Counted from the stretch's first letter, positions 45,188 through 56,759 are shown. The stretch is DNA of 64,000 nucleotides from Mixophyes australis (GCA_036250195.1 JAVHZZ010000004.1:320316128-320380127), one strand, 5' to 3'. Made by a program: numbers and translations. Notes: generated from the letters alone by a model not told the origin.

Positions 45188-45245
45188 AGATCAGGCAACG
45201 TGGTGTTGACCACAGGTGCTTAATATAGGGAGTGTTGCCTGATCT
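45188..45245 (-). promoter_or_regulatory. Chromovirus promoter: TATA inside a 12-bp inverted repeat
   Basis: TATATTA (minus strand, 45227-45221) is flanked by the perfect inverted repeat agatcaggcaac (45188-45199) and gttgcctgatct (45234-45245). Transcription 28-30 nt downstream of the TATA would begin at the first base(s) of GTTGCCTGATCTT, the sequence complementary to the primer-binding site. Confidence 0.65.
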
Positions 45246-45378
45246 GCCAATTGAGTTAAAGGGATATACACTGAAGTATAGAAAAGGGCTGCGCATGCGC
45301 AGACCCTCAGGATGGCGGACGGCCACGGTTCCTAAATGTCCGAGAAGAGGCACTCACGGTCCGGTGAGTGACAGGCTT

Positions 45379-46733
45379 CAGTTAAGATGAATATTCTACC
45401 AAGGATTCTTTACCTTTTCCAGACTCTCCCTGTACGTGTCCCATCACTCTTTCTGAAAGATCTCCAGGCAAGCATCTCACAATTTATATGGTCCGGCCAT
45501 CGTCCTAGAGTTCGTCTCAAAGTTCTCTTTCGCCACGCCCGGAATGGTGGTTTGGGGCTACCGTGCCTCCATAAATACTACCTGGCGTTACACCTCACCC
45601 AAGCTGTTCTTTCTCATTCTCCCCCCCAAACTAGGCTTTGGGTCGACACAGAGGCTGACCTCCTCCAGATGCTATCTCCCAGTATTTTGTTCTGGCTAGA
45701 CCCTAAGGACCTTCCTCCCCTGCTCTCCCTCCCCCCTACAGTTTGTTTCTCTATTGAAATATGGAGATATAGCACCCGCACTTTTAAACTCTTGTCTAAC
45801 CCCAAGCGGATGTTCCCTCTATGGCATAACCCCTCTTTCCCTCCAGGGGTCAACCCGAAATCTTTCTCCCAATGGACAAAACAGAATATTTTGTTTCTTT
45901 CCGATATTGTCCCAATGGTTTTTTTTCCGAACTTTGCTGATCTTCGTAAGCGTTTCCATCTCTCGTCCTCCGTGTTTTACCAATATCTTCAAATTGGTCA
46001 CATTTTCTCCTCCTTAATAGACCCTCGTGCTCCTCACAATCGCTCCCCCCTAGAAACCTTCTGTAAAAACAAAACGTCCTCTAAAGGCTTGATATCTACT
46101 TTTTATTCTCTACTATTGAATCATAATCTGCCTGACAAGTAGACTCATGAGCTCCGCTGGGAGGAAGAGATGGCCGAGTCTCTGGATCCTGAGGAATGGA
46201 CTGAGATACGCAAGGCAGTCGCCAAATCCTCCATCTGTACAAATATAAAAGAAAACTCCTAAAAACTATTGTTCAGGTGGTATTTAGTCCCATCCAGACT
46301 GAAAACAATCTATCCGGCATCTTCGGACCTCTGCTGGCGCTACTGTGGCCAGCGTGGCTCCCTGTCCCACATCTGGTGGAGCTGCCTGAAAATCATCCCC
46401 TTCTGGAAGGAGGTAGCCGACCTTATTTATAAAGTGTCTAATCTAAGATCTCCATTCCATCTTTCATACTTTCTCCTCCCTCGACTACCCCCTAACACCC
46501 ATAAAATTATGTGGTTACTCCCGGGCCATATCCTAACCGCAGCCAGATGCTTAATAGCCAAGAAATGGAAACAATCAGAGTGCCCTTCTGTTTCGGAACT
46601 AATTCAAAGTGTTTGGCAAATACACAACCTAGTGCACATGACTAGTGTAGCTAATGATCGCCCCTACAAATTTCTCTCCACATGGCACAGGTGGCAAGAT
46701 TACTTCTCTGCTACACATTCCCCTTCTTAAAGA
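45379..46733 (+). pseudogene. LINE ORF2, 3' half
   Basis: Continues the LINE after the Gypsy element: SVKMNILPRILYLFQ follows directly on the WIGRVA of the left part. TAG at 46140-46142 interrupts a continuing frame, and a frameshift lies near 46260. The C-terminal Cys/His motif C-X3-C-X7-H-X4-C (CWRYCGQRGSLSHIWWSC, near 46340) is the one found after RT in L1-group LINEs. The frame ends near 46730. Confidence 0.85.
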
Positions 46734-47143
46734 ATGAAAACAACGTACCTTAGTAATTGTTGGCGCTAAGTCTTGCTAGGTTCTGCTTCCCCTTCCTCCT
46801 TCTTCTTTGCTCTTCCCCTTACTAACATTCCCTCCTCCCCCCCCCCCCAAAACTGCCTCCCCTCTATTTTCCACTTTCACTATTTCCTCTCCCTTTCCCC
46901 CTCCCTTTCCCCCTCTCCAGTTTCCCCTCATGGTACCACGGATATTTCATAACCATATCTCTTTTGACTCTCGTTTACCTGCATATTACTAATCCTGCGG
47001 ACCACTACGTTTGTGGTGGCTCCGAGTTCTATGCCTCACCTGTGTTGCAAACTCTTGTTGTTAATATTGTTATGAATTGTTTGACCATAACAAATGCTGT
47101 ACCGTTTATTTTTGACAAAAATCTGAATAAACTATATTTTAAA
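46734..47143 (+). other. LINE 3' untranslated region and tail
   Basis: Pyrimidine-rich stretch about 46780-46930 (C/T runs), then AATAAA at 47126-47131 and an A-run merging with the target duplication. Short ORFs here are not genes. Confidence 0.75.
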
Positions 47144-47376
47144 AAAAAGTATGGATTAAAAAAAATATCTAACATATTTTCAACATGAAATACATTAAGA
47201 TCCTATTAATGCATGCTCTACATATAATGCCTTTTTATAAATTGCACACAATATAATATAAATTAAATTTTCTGTGTTATCTAGTGGCACACATACATGT
47301 AGTTTTTAAAACAGTCATCACTATCAGTGATTACACCTGTCCTGTAGCTCGTGCAAATGATATGGACTGACACCAA

Positions 47377-47569
47377 GGGGCATATTCAATTGTCAGCGTT
47401 ACTCACAAAAGTAACGCGACTTGCGCACTATTACCGTTATTACGGTACCTTTAACGCCGGCTTTCTGCTTGCAGCTCAGGGAGCTTCGAGCTGAAATCTG
47501 GCTTAGAATTACCGTAATACCGGTAATACTTTTAACGCCGCGGGAAACACGGACAATTGAATATACCCC
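47377..47569. mobile_element. Palindromic MITE with CAA duplication
   Basis: Ends ggggcatattcaattgtc and gacaattgaatataccccc are inverses; CAA at 47374-47376 and 47570-47572. Inner arms carry attaccgttattacggta. Same family as 34269-34487. Confidence 0.8.
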
Positions 47570-47572
47570 CAA

Positions 47573-49084
47573 GAGTACTTACGAGAAACAAAGGACCTGA
47601 ATGGAATCTATGTTGGATCACCCTCTGCACGCCCTTACTGTACATGGCCTATGTTAGTCTGCCCCTTTCCTACCCCGTTCTGCCACTCAAGTCGTAGGCT
47701 GCCATAAGTGTCATTTGCATTCAGAAATGAATTGGATGCAATTGCGTTAATTGGCATAACGTTAGTTTCCGAGCATGTGCAGAGCTATGTCACTCAAGAT
47801 ACACTATGCAAATGGACGTACGTCCAAACATGACTCAGGCCCTAAATGTTTTAAATTAAATTAATTAATTGTCCTCACATATAACATAGATTTTCTGGAT
47901 TGATGAAAGGTCCAGATAGCACATCATCTAAATTTTTTCACTAATAGGCAGTGCAGGTACAAGCATAGACCTCAAATATTCTTGCATATAGGATGCCTAA
48001 TTAAGGGACCGCATTAGAGCCCATTGCTGAACTAGATGTTTGTAAATCAAAGTCACGGTAAGTTATTGAAGGTAAATCAGAAATAATACAGTAGTGGTTG
48101 TTTAGGGGTTGATCTGTTCTGTGAAGTACTTCCTCCATGCACCTGAATCCATCAGCATGTAGGATAACAGTATAAAGGCTTTTAACATACAGTGTTTCCA
48201 AAACTAAATTTACATGTACAGTGATAAAGCAAAAAGTATTTTCAATGTCTTCTGAAGTAAGTATGAAGTCTTTACTCCTTTCACATCAGATGTGGACACC
48301 TCTCAAGCAGAGAGAAGTGTGTCATTGTGCAGACAAGTAGAAGCTTATACATTTTAACAGCATCTGTTAGACAATGTGAAGATCTATACTGTTATTTACA
48401 GTTTGCTAATATGGTAAAGAAATTTCTATTGTCTACGTTGAGATAAAGAAACCACATAAACCAACTTTGTTATAATAGTTGGGATCACAAATCTGACTTC
48501 ACTTTATTTAGCTTGTCCTTTCTCATTGTTCTTTAAACTTATATGTAAATAAGATTGTCCTTCTGCACTAAGAATACATCTTCTCAAACCATGTCAAACT
48601 TTGACCCCTTCCAGCTGAATTCTGAAAACCACAGAATAGGACACATGAAACATAAGACTATTATATTGCTTAATTGATACAATATTAACCATAGAGTCAA
48701 TATTGTGTCAATCAGGTTGGCTTCCACATCAACAGGCACAATGATTGATTGTGTTAATCAGGGCCGTCCCCAGTGGGGTTCAGGTGCTGACTGAACCAAT
48801 CTATGCCCCCTTTTTCAAAGAAATTAATAGGTTAAATCATTCTGATTACAATAAAGTTCAAGATCAACTGCTGCAGGTTAAATATTGATAGCATCTAACA
48901 ACATAATTATTATGCAGTTATACTATAATGTATTTTGTATGACTAATTATAATGAAAACAATCACCAAGATCAGTGTTTTGTTATTGTTGTTTTGAAGCA
49001 AAGAGGTAATGTGAGTATATTCACACTAGTAAGCACAGGTTACCTTCCTCTGATTTACTATGATAACCTAACTATATATCAACC
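47573..49084. other. No gene seen
   Basis: AT-rich. 'gactcaggccctaaatg' near 47832 and 'cagggccgtccccagtgg' near 48759 look like tips of MITE fragments. ORFs under 70 codons only. Confidence 0.4.
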
Positions 49085-49140
49085 GTAAAAAACATCCTAA
49101 ATGACATTGCAATCATCCAAATTACACAAGGATATAGTAT

Positions 49141-49432
49141 CAGTGAAACCAAAGTGCACTCCTTTAAATTAATGAAATGTGTACAAGTGAATAAAATCAT
49201 TTGAGAGAGTGCAGCTTATCCCAATGTAACTATATACTGCTCAAAATTCTCCTACTTATGTATATGCTGACACTTAGTGATTTATATATTGTTTGCTTCA
49301 GAGTGCCAGACTATGTTTTCTGTTGTTTGCACTTACACAGTGGTCTTAGTTGTCCTGGCTACACTCTCTCAAATAATTTTATTTACTTGTACACATTTCA
49401 TTAATTTAAAGGAGCGCACCTTGGTTTCACTG
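49141..49432. repeat. Fold-back repeat with 71-bp arms
   Basis: 49141-49211 is the near-perfect inverse of 49362-49432 (a handful of mismatches over 71 bp), with a 150-bp loop. The right arm with the string ttgtacacatttcatt also occurs at about 27165-27235 without its partner. Confidence 0.8.
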
Positions 49433-49695
49433 ATTCTAATTTGTTTTTTGAGAGTCAGACCCCTCCCCTCATAGGGTGCTGCATACTTTTTAAATGGAGA
49501 CTCAGAAAGGTTTTAGATGTGACACCCTGAGTACACTTGTTGTTACACTGGCTAGTGACACACCTACAGGAGGTGCCTTGATGTTCCCAGGTGAACTTAT
49601 CCCAATGTAGCTTTATTGTGCATATAATTCTCTGAATTAATGTATATGTTGACTCATAGTGATTTATATGTTATTTGTTTCAGAGCCCTGAACTA
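49205..49695. repeat. Second tandem pair of the ~372-395-bp repeat
   Basis: 'cttatcccaatgta' starts at about 49215 and 49587; each is followed by 'gcaa/tatattgtgc'-like and 'tagtgatttatat' phrases as in 26990-27780. Confidence 0.55.
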
Positions 49696-49849
49696 CATTC
49701 TCTCTTCTTTGCACAAGATATAGTGGCAACTTTATGTTCCGAGGTTCTGCAATGCATTTGTATAGACACAAAGGAAGGAAGTGTATATATAAGCTGCAGA
49801 TCAGAGATAAGAGTCTCAACACTAAAGATGCAAAAAGATGCAAAATGAG

Positions 49850-50970
49850 AGAGTATGGGGAGTGTGCAGTGGAGAATAAGAAAGAGAGAGAGGGGGAGAG
49901 AGAGAGAGAGGGTGGGGAGTGTGCAGTGGAGAATGATATAGAGAGAGGGGAGAGAAAGAGGGTGGGGAGTGTGCAGTGGAGAATAAGAAAGAGAGAGAGG
50001 GGGAGAGAGAGAGAGGGTGGGGAGTGTGCAGTGGAGAATGATATAGAGAGAGGGGGAGAGAGAGAGAGGGTGGGGAGTGTGCAGTGGAGAATGATATAGA
50101 GAGAGGGGGAGAGATAGAGGGTGGGGAGTGTGCAGTGGAGAATGAGAAAGAGAGAGAGGGGGAGAGAGAGAGGGTGGAGAGTGTGCAGTGGAGAATGAGA
50201 AAGAGAGGGGGAGAGAGAGAGGGTGGGGAGTGTGCAGTGGAGAATGAGAAAGAGAGAGATGGGGAGAGAGAGGGTGGGGAATGTGCAATGGAGAATAAGA
50301 TAGAGAGAGGGGGAGAGAGAGGGTGGGGAGTGTGCAGTGAAGAACGAGAAAGAGAGAGGGGGGAGAGAGAGGGTGGGGAGTGTGCAGTGGAGAATGAGAA
50401 AGAGAGAGAGGGGGAGAGAGAGGGTGGGGAGTGTGCAATGGAGAATAAGATAGAGAGAGGGGGAGAGAGAGAGGGTGGGGAGTGTGCAGTGGAGAATGAG
50501 AAAGAGAGAGAGGGTGGGGAGTGTGCTGTGGAGAATGAGAAAGAGAGAGAGGGGAGAGAGAGAAGGTGGGGAGTGTGCTGTGGAGAATGAGAAAGAGAGA
50601 GGGGGAGAGAGAGAGAGGGTGGGGAGTGTGCTGTGGAGAATGAGAAAGAGAGAGGGGGAGAGAGAGAGAGGGTGGGGAGTGTGCTGTGGAGAATGAGAAA
50701 GAGAGGGGAGAGAGAGAGAGGGTGGGGAGTGTGCAGGGCAGAATGAAAAAGAGAGGGGAGAGAGGGTTGGGAGTGTGCAGTGGAGAATGAGAAAGAGAGA
50801 TAGGGGAAGAGAGAGAGGATGGGGAGTGTGCAATGCAGAATGAGAAAGAGAGAGAGGGGGACAGAGAGATGGTGAGAAGTGTGCAATGGAGAATGAGAAA
50901 GAGAGAGAGGGGAGAGAGAGAGGGTGGGGAGTGTGCAGTGGAGAAAGAGAAAGAGATAAAGGGGAGAGAG
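49850..50970. repeat. GA-rich minisatellite, ~51-bp unit
   Basis: About 21 units each built from ggtggggagtgtgcagtgga, gaatgagaaagagagag and a variable GA run; unit length varies because the GA part varies. The long ORFs on both strands (477 codons on the minus strand) are repeat translations of Ser/Pro/Leu/His and Glu/Gly/Arg type. Confidence 0.95.
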
Positions 50971-50976
50971 AGAGCT

Positions 50977-51098
50977 CAGGGAGCTGCGAGCAAAAAGCCG
51001 GCGTTGAAACTACCGTAATAACAGTATTTAAGTGCACTATTACCGTAATAACGGTAATAGTGGGCAGGCGTAACACGGTCAATTGATTTCCCCCCATA
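50977..51098. mobile_element. Right half of a ggggcatattcaattgtc-family MITE
   Basis: From gctcagggagctgcgagc to ggtcaattgatttcccccc it matches the right half of 34269-34487 and 47377-47569. The left half is absent and its place is taken by the GA-rich array. Confidence 0.65.
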
Positions 51099-52800
51099 GA
51101 CTGTGATATCTTTTGCTTGTGGTATATTGTTTGAAATAAATGTTCATTATTATATTAATGGCTAGAACTGTATTACGGTATTCTTAGACAATTTATGTGA
51201 TGGTTATAAAAAGATACTCAGAATACTCTGAAGTATAATTGTAATCAAACTGTTTACGTTATAAAAGTATTAATATCTAGGAATATTATTATTGTTTTAT
51301 TATTTTGAAGTAAGGCTCGCTCAGACCTGTGAACATTGTATTTAGATTATACTTGTTCTTAATCATTCTTTGTGGGAGACTCCAAGACACACGTGACTAT
51401 TTTTTATTCTTTAAAATAAAGAGTATGGTGGAAGAAGTTGCAAATAATGTGACTTAGAGGGGCTGAGTGGGACATATCCAAGTTTGTGTAGCATATCTTG
51501 TGCAACACTGCTATGCACATGTTCAGAAAGCAGACTTGCGTGATTCTGGCACTTACACCAATCTGTATTTGGAGTGGCAGGATGGGGGAGAGAAGGGGTG
51601 TTCTGGTGTAAGGTGAATGCAGTAAAGGCGTGGTTGCGCAAATGCAGCTCATGCAGACCTGCAGAAACACGCACATATGCTTGTTACAGGGCAGCCTGAA
51701 ACACTTGCTGATGATGATGACTTGTTGTAAACCAGGTGCAGATGTATAGACTCTGTACATGGATGTAAATACACACTTTTTCTGTGCTCTTCTTTTAGTA
51801 ATTTACGCCAATTTTGCCATCGACTACCTCTGCAAGCTACAACAGTCACTTGAGAAAATAGCAAAACCCTTTTCTATTTTTACTTACAAAAATCTTGCTT
51901 AACCACTTATCCTCAATGCAATGTGTATGTATATATTTAGTATATATGTGTGTCTTTAGGTCCATGGTTTCCTCATACGATTCAGATACATGCTGATAAA
52001 TTAAGTCAAATGGTGTCTGATTAAACAGACCTGGCATGCATATGTTTGTGTTTTTATAGTAGGAAAGTTAAATACAACTTGGCTATAGAACTGGTTCTGG
52101 GTCCCTTATTTATGGTGGGTGGGGACACTTTCTTTTTTGAAAAACAGAAAAAACACAGAAAGCGCAGCCACCTTTCCCAGACCTTAGATACCACCATAAA
52201 CACACTTTCTTAATAGAGGTTTTGTAAAAATATTTCACATTTATTATATACAAAAGAAAAACAAATTTCAAAAATGCATGTATATATACCGATGAAAAAA
52301 TTTAATCGCTTAAAATTCACTATGATTGCAATAATGAGACACTTAACAAGATCTTTAGTTTTCATTCTTCCTAATAGTGCACATTTAGGAGAAAATCTAT
52401 TGATTCCCGTATCAAATCGTTAAGCTCTTGAACTTTGTAACCATAGAATCAGAAGCACTCAATCTTTATTTGTTTGAGCCGAAAGAGTCAAACTGCCCTT
52501 CTCAGGAGTATATACAATCACAATTGCAATCTCTTTTTTTCTGTTTACTTCATTTCTTTCATTATTATAGTTTTAGAATAGCAGTCATTTTCATCGTATA
52601 AATGATGATGACTGCTGTATCTTTACAACAGCCTCCTCCAGGTACTCTTAGAGCATATCTTGATGTGGCAAGTTGGCGGCTGTAATTTTACGACTAGGGT
52701 CACTTTACTTTATACACAAATCAGTGTTCACTAAGAAATGCAACCTTAGCCCTAAAACCAGTGCTATGACTACACAGGATTCTTCCTGTGTAGTCATACC
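51099..52800. other. No gene seen
   Basis: AT-rich. ORFs of 60-118 codons on the minus strand (51404-51864) have no domain. 'aatgatgatgactgctgta' near 52600 faces a near inverse 'tagcagtcattttcatcg' near 52577, a small hairpin. Confidence 0.4.
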
Positions 52801-53043
52801 ATTACCAGTTTGTTTCTTCCCTCTATCATGTCCCATCCCAGGCGCTGTGTTTCGCTCCCTAGTAGGCTAATTGACTCCTCCTCCCCCTCCGACAGTGGCC
52901 ATATTTCCATGCCCAGCGTTATGAGTCCCGGCAGAGGGACCCCCCCATCGGCCAGGCTGCCTCCTAATAGCCTCTCCATGGCTGCCAGTCACTTACCTGC
53001 TCCTGTTCGGATGAGCAGAAAGAGATGCACAAAGTCACATGGC

Positions 53044-53125
53044 CCGGCGGTTCATTCTGAACCGCCGGCATCTGTGCGCATGCGCAGATCCTGTGCACCA
53101 GTGCGGGCGTCAGTGATGCCCACGC
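53044..53125. repeat. Two adjacent hairpins upstream of the DIRS promoter
   Basis: The first is perfect: arms ccggcggttca and tgaaccgccgg around ttc (53044-53068). The second pairs caccagtgcgggc with gcccacgctggtg (two mismatches) around a short loop. They lie about 100 bp upstream of attatataag (53211-53220). Confidence 0.7.
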
Positions 53126-53319
53126 TGGTGCAGTTAGGGGACATAGCAAGAGGGCTATCTGAAGGAGAAGAAGGAGCATCTCCCCTTGCCATGCTGTGGG
53201 CATCGTGGAAATTATATAAGGGCAACCCTCCACTGTTCCCCACCACCCGTAAGACCAGTCCCCAACACTCACTTGGTCACAACAGGTAAGCTCCCAATAC
53301 GCCCCAGCTTTTTGAGAGT

Positions 53320-54012
53320 TTGGGCAGTTATAGGCAACATTCAGGAATTCTGCTATTCCCAAACTCGCCAATTAGGCGAGATATCACGAGACCCCATGCC
53401 TGTTCAATCCTACAACCCTTCTCAAAATCCCCTCCCTATAACACCGCAAGGTACAACACCACAACTGACCGCCCCAATAGCAGGGTCATAGATTACTATC
53501 ATTCTAGCAGTGCTAGCATTTCTGATTTTCCAACAGCCATATTCAGGAATGACTCACAAAGAGTAAACAGTAAACAACGAGTAAAACGTGAAGCGCCGTT
53601 AGGCAGTACCCGTGCTAATTACCCACCAAGCCAGAGAGTTCATACTCTCGATCCCCATGTGATTACGCCCATGACCGACCCAGACCCCTACAATGAATAC
53701 CGGTCCTACACTTAACCGTGATACATATGGGCGGCAGATGGGCCGGACAGACCACGAGCACCCGAGCACAATATCCACCAGCAAACTGAGCACAGAATGT
53801 CAGACACTTTGATATCAACCACCTCCCAATTAATTCAACCCCCAGCTACCTCCCCTATGGTGAATGAAAGTAGTGTGGTGGAGAATAATATGTTTTCAGT
53901 TGCAGATTCCCACAGCCAGAATACCATCGTGGCAGACAGGAACGCCTCCAGACTAGCCGAGGACAGCAACCAGACAATCGCCAGCACAGACATACACCCG
54001 TACTTCTGCTGA
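53320..54012 (+). pseudogene. Possible 5' part of DIRS gag
   Basis: Two open stretches (53320-53715 and 53797-54012) in the interval where a DIRS gag would start. They are Ser/Thr/Asn/Pro-rich without domains. The assignment rests only on position and on the later gag remnant. Confidence 0.3.
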
Positions 54013-54242
54013 CAGGAGTTATAAACTAGGCAAGCATCGCCTCCACCTCCAGTGAGAATCTTTTGTCCCCTATACATAATAGTGACAACACTAGCCCCCC
54101 TATAGCTAGCATCAGCAAGGACTCCACTGACACCGAACAGGGTCCACATAAGTTCTTGAAGCTACTACTGTCATTGTTAACCGCCTACAAAATCAGGAAA
54201 AAAAACAATTGACAGCGCTGGAAACTGAAAACACTGACTGCC

Positions 54243-55190
54243 AAAAGATGAATCCATGAAGTTAGATCATTCGATAAATTTATTAATTCATTCATAAAAT
54301 ATGTCAAATTTAAAAATAAGCATATAAAAACATTAAAATAATAACAATAATCATATAAACATGGAATATATATTCAGTGCACTGAATTGGATCACAAACC
54401 AAACAATAATAGAAAATTAACTAAATATTAAGCGCAACTAATTTTGCAAATCTATATAATGGGCCATTAATCATGTGACTGCATAATATACTGGATAAAA
54501 GTCTTATAGATGAGATAAAACTTAAAAACTCAATCGTTCTCTCATAGATTTAAATAATATCAGCAATGAGCTTAGAACTTGAAACAGTCATTCTGATTAT
54601 TCAGCCATTTTTAGAATCCAGAAAGTCAAATTGCTACAATGGGATACAATTATAGCCACAATGTAATTGAAACTATTCAGCTCATAGATAGGACGGATGA
54701 AAGAAAACGTTCTCCACTCAGCTGCGTTTCAAATAACCCCTATAATGGATTTTGTGTATATATCCAGGTACTTAGCTAATCAAATGCCAAATGCACATAG
54801 ATACCGTAATATGGAACGGTGATCTCCTGGTATGTAGCTCCAATCTAGATAGTCGCAGTGGTGCACATCAACTACTCTGAAGTTTCTGCACACACACTCT
54901 CTCCAAAGCCGCCCCTCCGAAATTGTGGAAAGTTTCAACGGCAGCAGACTCTACTTGATAGAACCAACTCAAGGTAAAAAAAAAACAGCAAATTGCTGTA
55001 CAGTGGCTGTATATATGATATGTGTATCCTGCAAACCTTTCACTGGATGAATCGAGTGGCGGTATAGTGGATTGATAACCGTGCCTCACGTGTACTGACA
55101 CGTTTCATCACCTGTAAGTGATTTCATCAGAGGAACTACAAAATCAGGGCCGGTTTTAGATCCCCAAGAAGGCGGGCACGCAAGCGACAC
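54243..55190. other. Unnamed insertion within the DIRS element
   Basis: AT-rich DNA separates gag-like sequence before 54243 from gag-like sequence after about 55200 (which reads GVRPSVRDRIKKGIFVD in frame with the later part). Near its right end 'ctgacacgtttcatcacctg' and 'agtgatttcatcagagg' resemble a common dispersed-repeat terminus, and 'cagggccggttttag' near 55146 a hAT MITE tip. Family unknown. Confidence 0.4.
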
Positions 55191-55326
55191 TGGGCAGTGT
55201 GAGCATAGGTCCCTTATGATTGGAGTTAGGCCTAGTGTCAGGGATAGAATTAAAAAAGGGATATTCGTGGATATGTTCACGATCACAGATATGACAAAAA
55301 GAGTTTAGCCACAGCTAAAGAAAAGA

Positions 55327-55827
55327 ATGGTATTGGAGAAGAGGCGTACAAGGCCTTTGCTAATTGGTCAAATGGTTACTGCATATTTGCTGCCGTGTAC
55401 ATCGAGTAAAGACCAGATGACTGATGTCTGGCGGTATCTACATGTGGTTAATGATATGTATCAGAAGGATGACCCCTTAGTTTGGCGCTCGTATGATGAC
55501 ATCTTTAGAAGGAAAATGAGTGGACGGGCTAGCGTTCCTTTAGGTAACAAGGACATTGACACCTGGTTGGACTTGATGCGTCCTTGCAACCAGAAGTCAA
55601 ACATCACGGGCCACAAGCGATTTCACTCAGCGAGGAGGGGTACAGAAACCATCCCTCCCAAAAGTAAATGCTTTTCCTTCAACGCAGGATCCTGTTCCCG
55701 TGGCACTGCGTGCAAATATCGCCACGTGTGCTTAATCTACAGAGGATCACATCCAGCCACGGAATGCACTAGGCCCATGTCCACCACAGGCGGGGGAAGA
55801 GAAGCTCAGCTGGCAACTACGCATTAA
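55327..55827 (+). pseudogene. DIRS Gag-like protein, C-terminal part
   Basis: 166 codons open. Near the end it has a CCCH-type finger CFSFNAGSCSRGTACKYRHVC followed by CLIYRGSHPATEC, the arrangement seen in DIRS-element Gag proteins of amphibians and fish. The N-terminal half (VWRYLHVVNDMYQKDD, WRSYDDIFRRK) is consistent. The frame is closed upstream by a stop near 55305, so the original start is lost. Confidence 0.65.
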
Positions 55828-55843
55828 AGCTCCTTCGCCAATC

Positions 55844-56523
55844 AACTTGTCAGTCCTACAAAGATGGCTTAGTCTGTACCCCGATCAGGAGAATGCCTCC
55901 TTTTTAAGGCACGGTTTTAGGTTTGGTTTTAAGCTCCCAAATCAAGGTACCCTATGTCCACCCATACCTCGGAAATTAAAATCCGTGCAAAGTTTCTGTT
56001 GGATAAAATAACTAAAGAAGTTAGCTTGGGCCATATGCTGGGCCCATTTACAAACCCTCCCATACCTGATCTGATAGTGTCTCCAGTCGGGGTAGTTCCA
56101 AAGAAAACCCCCAAAAAATTTAAGCTCATTTAACACCTTTTTATTCCTTTGGCAACTCAGTAAACGGTGCCATAGATCCAGTTCACAGTACAATAAATTA
56201 GAAATCATTTGAGTCAGCGTTTACTTTAGTGCATAAATTTGGCCATGGTTTATTGCTAGTCAACCTAGATATAGAATCAGCATTTAGACTATTACCACTG
56301 CACCCTGAATCATTTAGATTCATGGGTTTTAGACACGAAAATGAATTTTATATTTACCGCTGCCTGCCCATGCGGTGTTCCATTTCCTGCGCTTACTTCA
56401 AGAGCTTCAGCTCTTTCCTACACTGGGGGGCCTGCAAGCAGAACTTGTCACCATGGAATAGCGCATTATCTGGACGATTTCATTATAATCGGTTCCGCGG
56501 TCACCCCCTCTTGGGTCTATTGA
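55844..56523 (+). pseudogene. DIRS reverse transcriptase fragment
   Basis: Starts SVLQRWLSLYPDQENASF, a typical DIRS RT opening, then passes through several frameshifts. Later motifs NLDIESAFRLLPLHPESF (56270), RCLPMRCSISCAYF (56362) and the catalytic HYLDDFIIIGSA (56465) are clear. At least three frame changes make it non-functional. Confidence 0.75.
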
Positions 56524-56759
56524 TGCAACATATAGTCATTCAAGACTCTAAAGTATTATGAAAGATTATGAAGTCAAAAGAGACCAGGCTGGTAAAGGTT
56601 CGTGGATACACATATACCCACATGCTTACACAGAGATTTGTTTAGTGAAGTTGACAAAACAACTTTCTAATAATAGGGCTGACCACTCCCCAGTTTTCCA
56701 CTTGCATGACTCCCCGCTCACAAGGTTTCAAATCCAGTCAATTTTTTAGAGCCCTAAGT

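Larger units (their letters stand above)
37104..45373 (-). mobile_element. Ty3/Gypsy chromovirus, complete and young
   Basis: 8270 bp inserted in the LINE with a perfect 5-bp duplication ggctt (37099-37103 and 45374-45378). On the minus strand the order is 5' LTR (45373-43367), primer site, gag, frameshift signal, pol with chromodomain, polypurine tract, 3' LTR. The two 2007-bp LTRs show the same length and no difference that I noticed. Both genes are open. The C-terminal chromodomain marks a chromovirus; the frameshift arrangement recalls sushi-ichi-type elements, from which PEG10 derives. Confidence 0.95.
43367..45373 (-). repeat. Chromovirus 5' LTR with very long R-U5
   Basis: 2007 bp. 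With the start site near 45198, U3 is only about 175 bp and the transcribed LTR part about 1.83 kb. That part contains the hairpin series at 43582-43841, six repeats at about 44605-45030 and three short GTGGTTT/AAACCAC-type hairpins at 45047-45119. Long structured leaders are unusual for this class. Confidence 0.95.
35388..47143 (+). mobile_element. 5'-truncated L1/Tx1-type LINE split by a chromovirus
   Basis: About 3.5 kb of LINE sequence: 35388-37103 and, after the inserted Gypsy element, 45379-47143. The 14-bp target duplication aaaaagtatggatt is at 35374-35387 and 47144-47157, so both halves are one insertion. The endonuclease domain is missing (5' truncation). AATAAA at 47126-47131 precedes a short A-rich tail. 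Stops and frameshifts show that the LINE is old and dead, whereas its inserted guest looks new. Confidence 0.9.

Noticed and set aside
49664..51097. 477-codon ORF on the minus strand (and shorter ones on both strands)
   Set aside because: It is the translation of a GA/CT-rich minisatellite, a Ser/Pro/Leu/His repeat.
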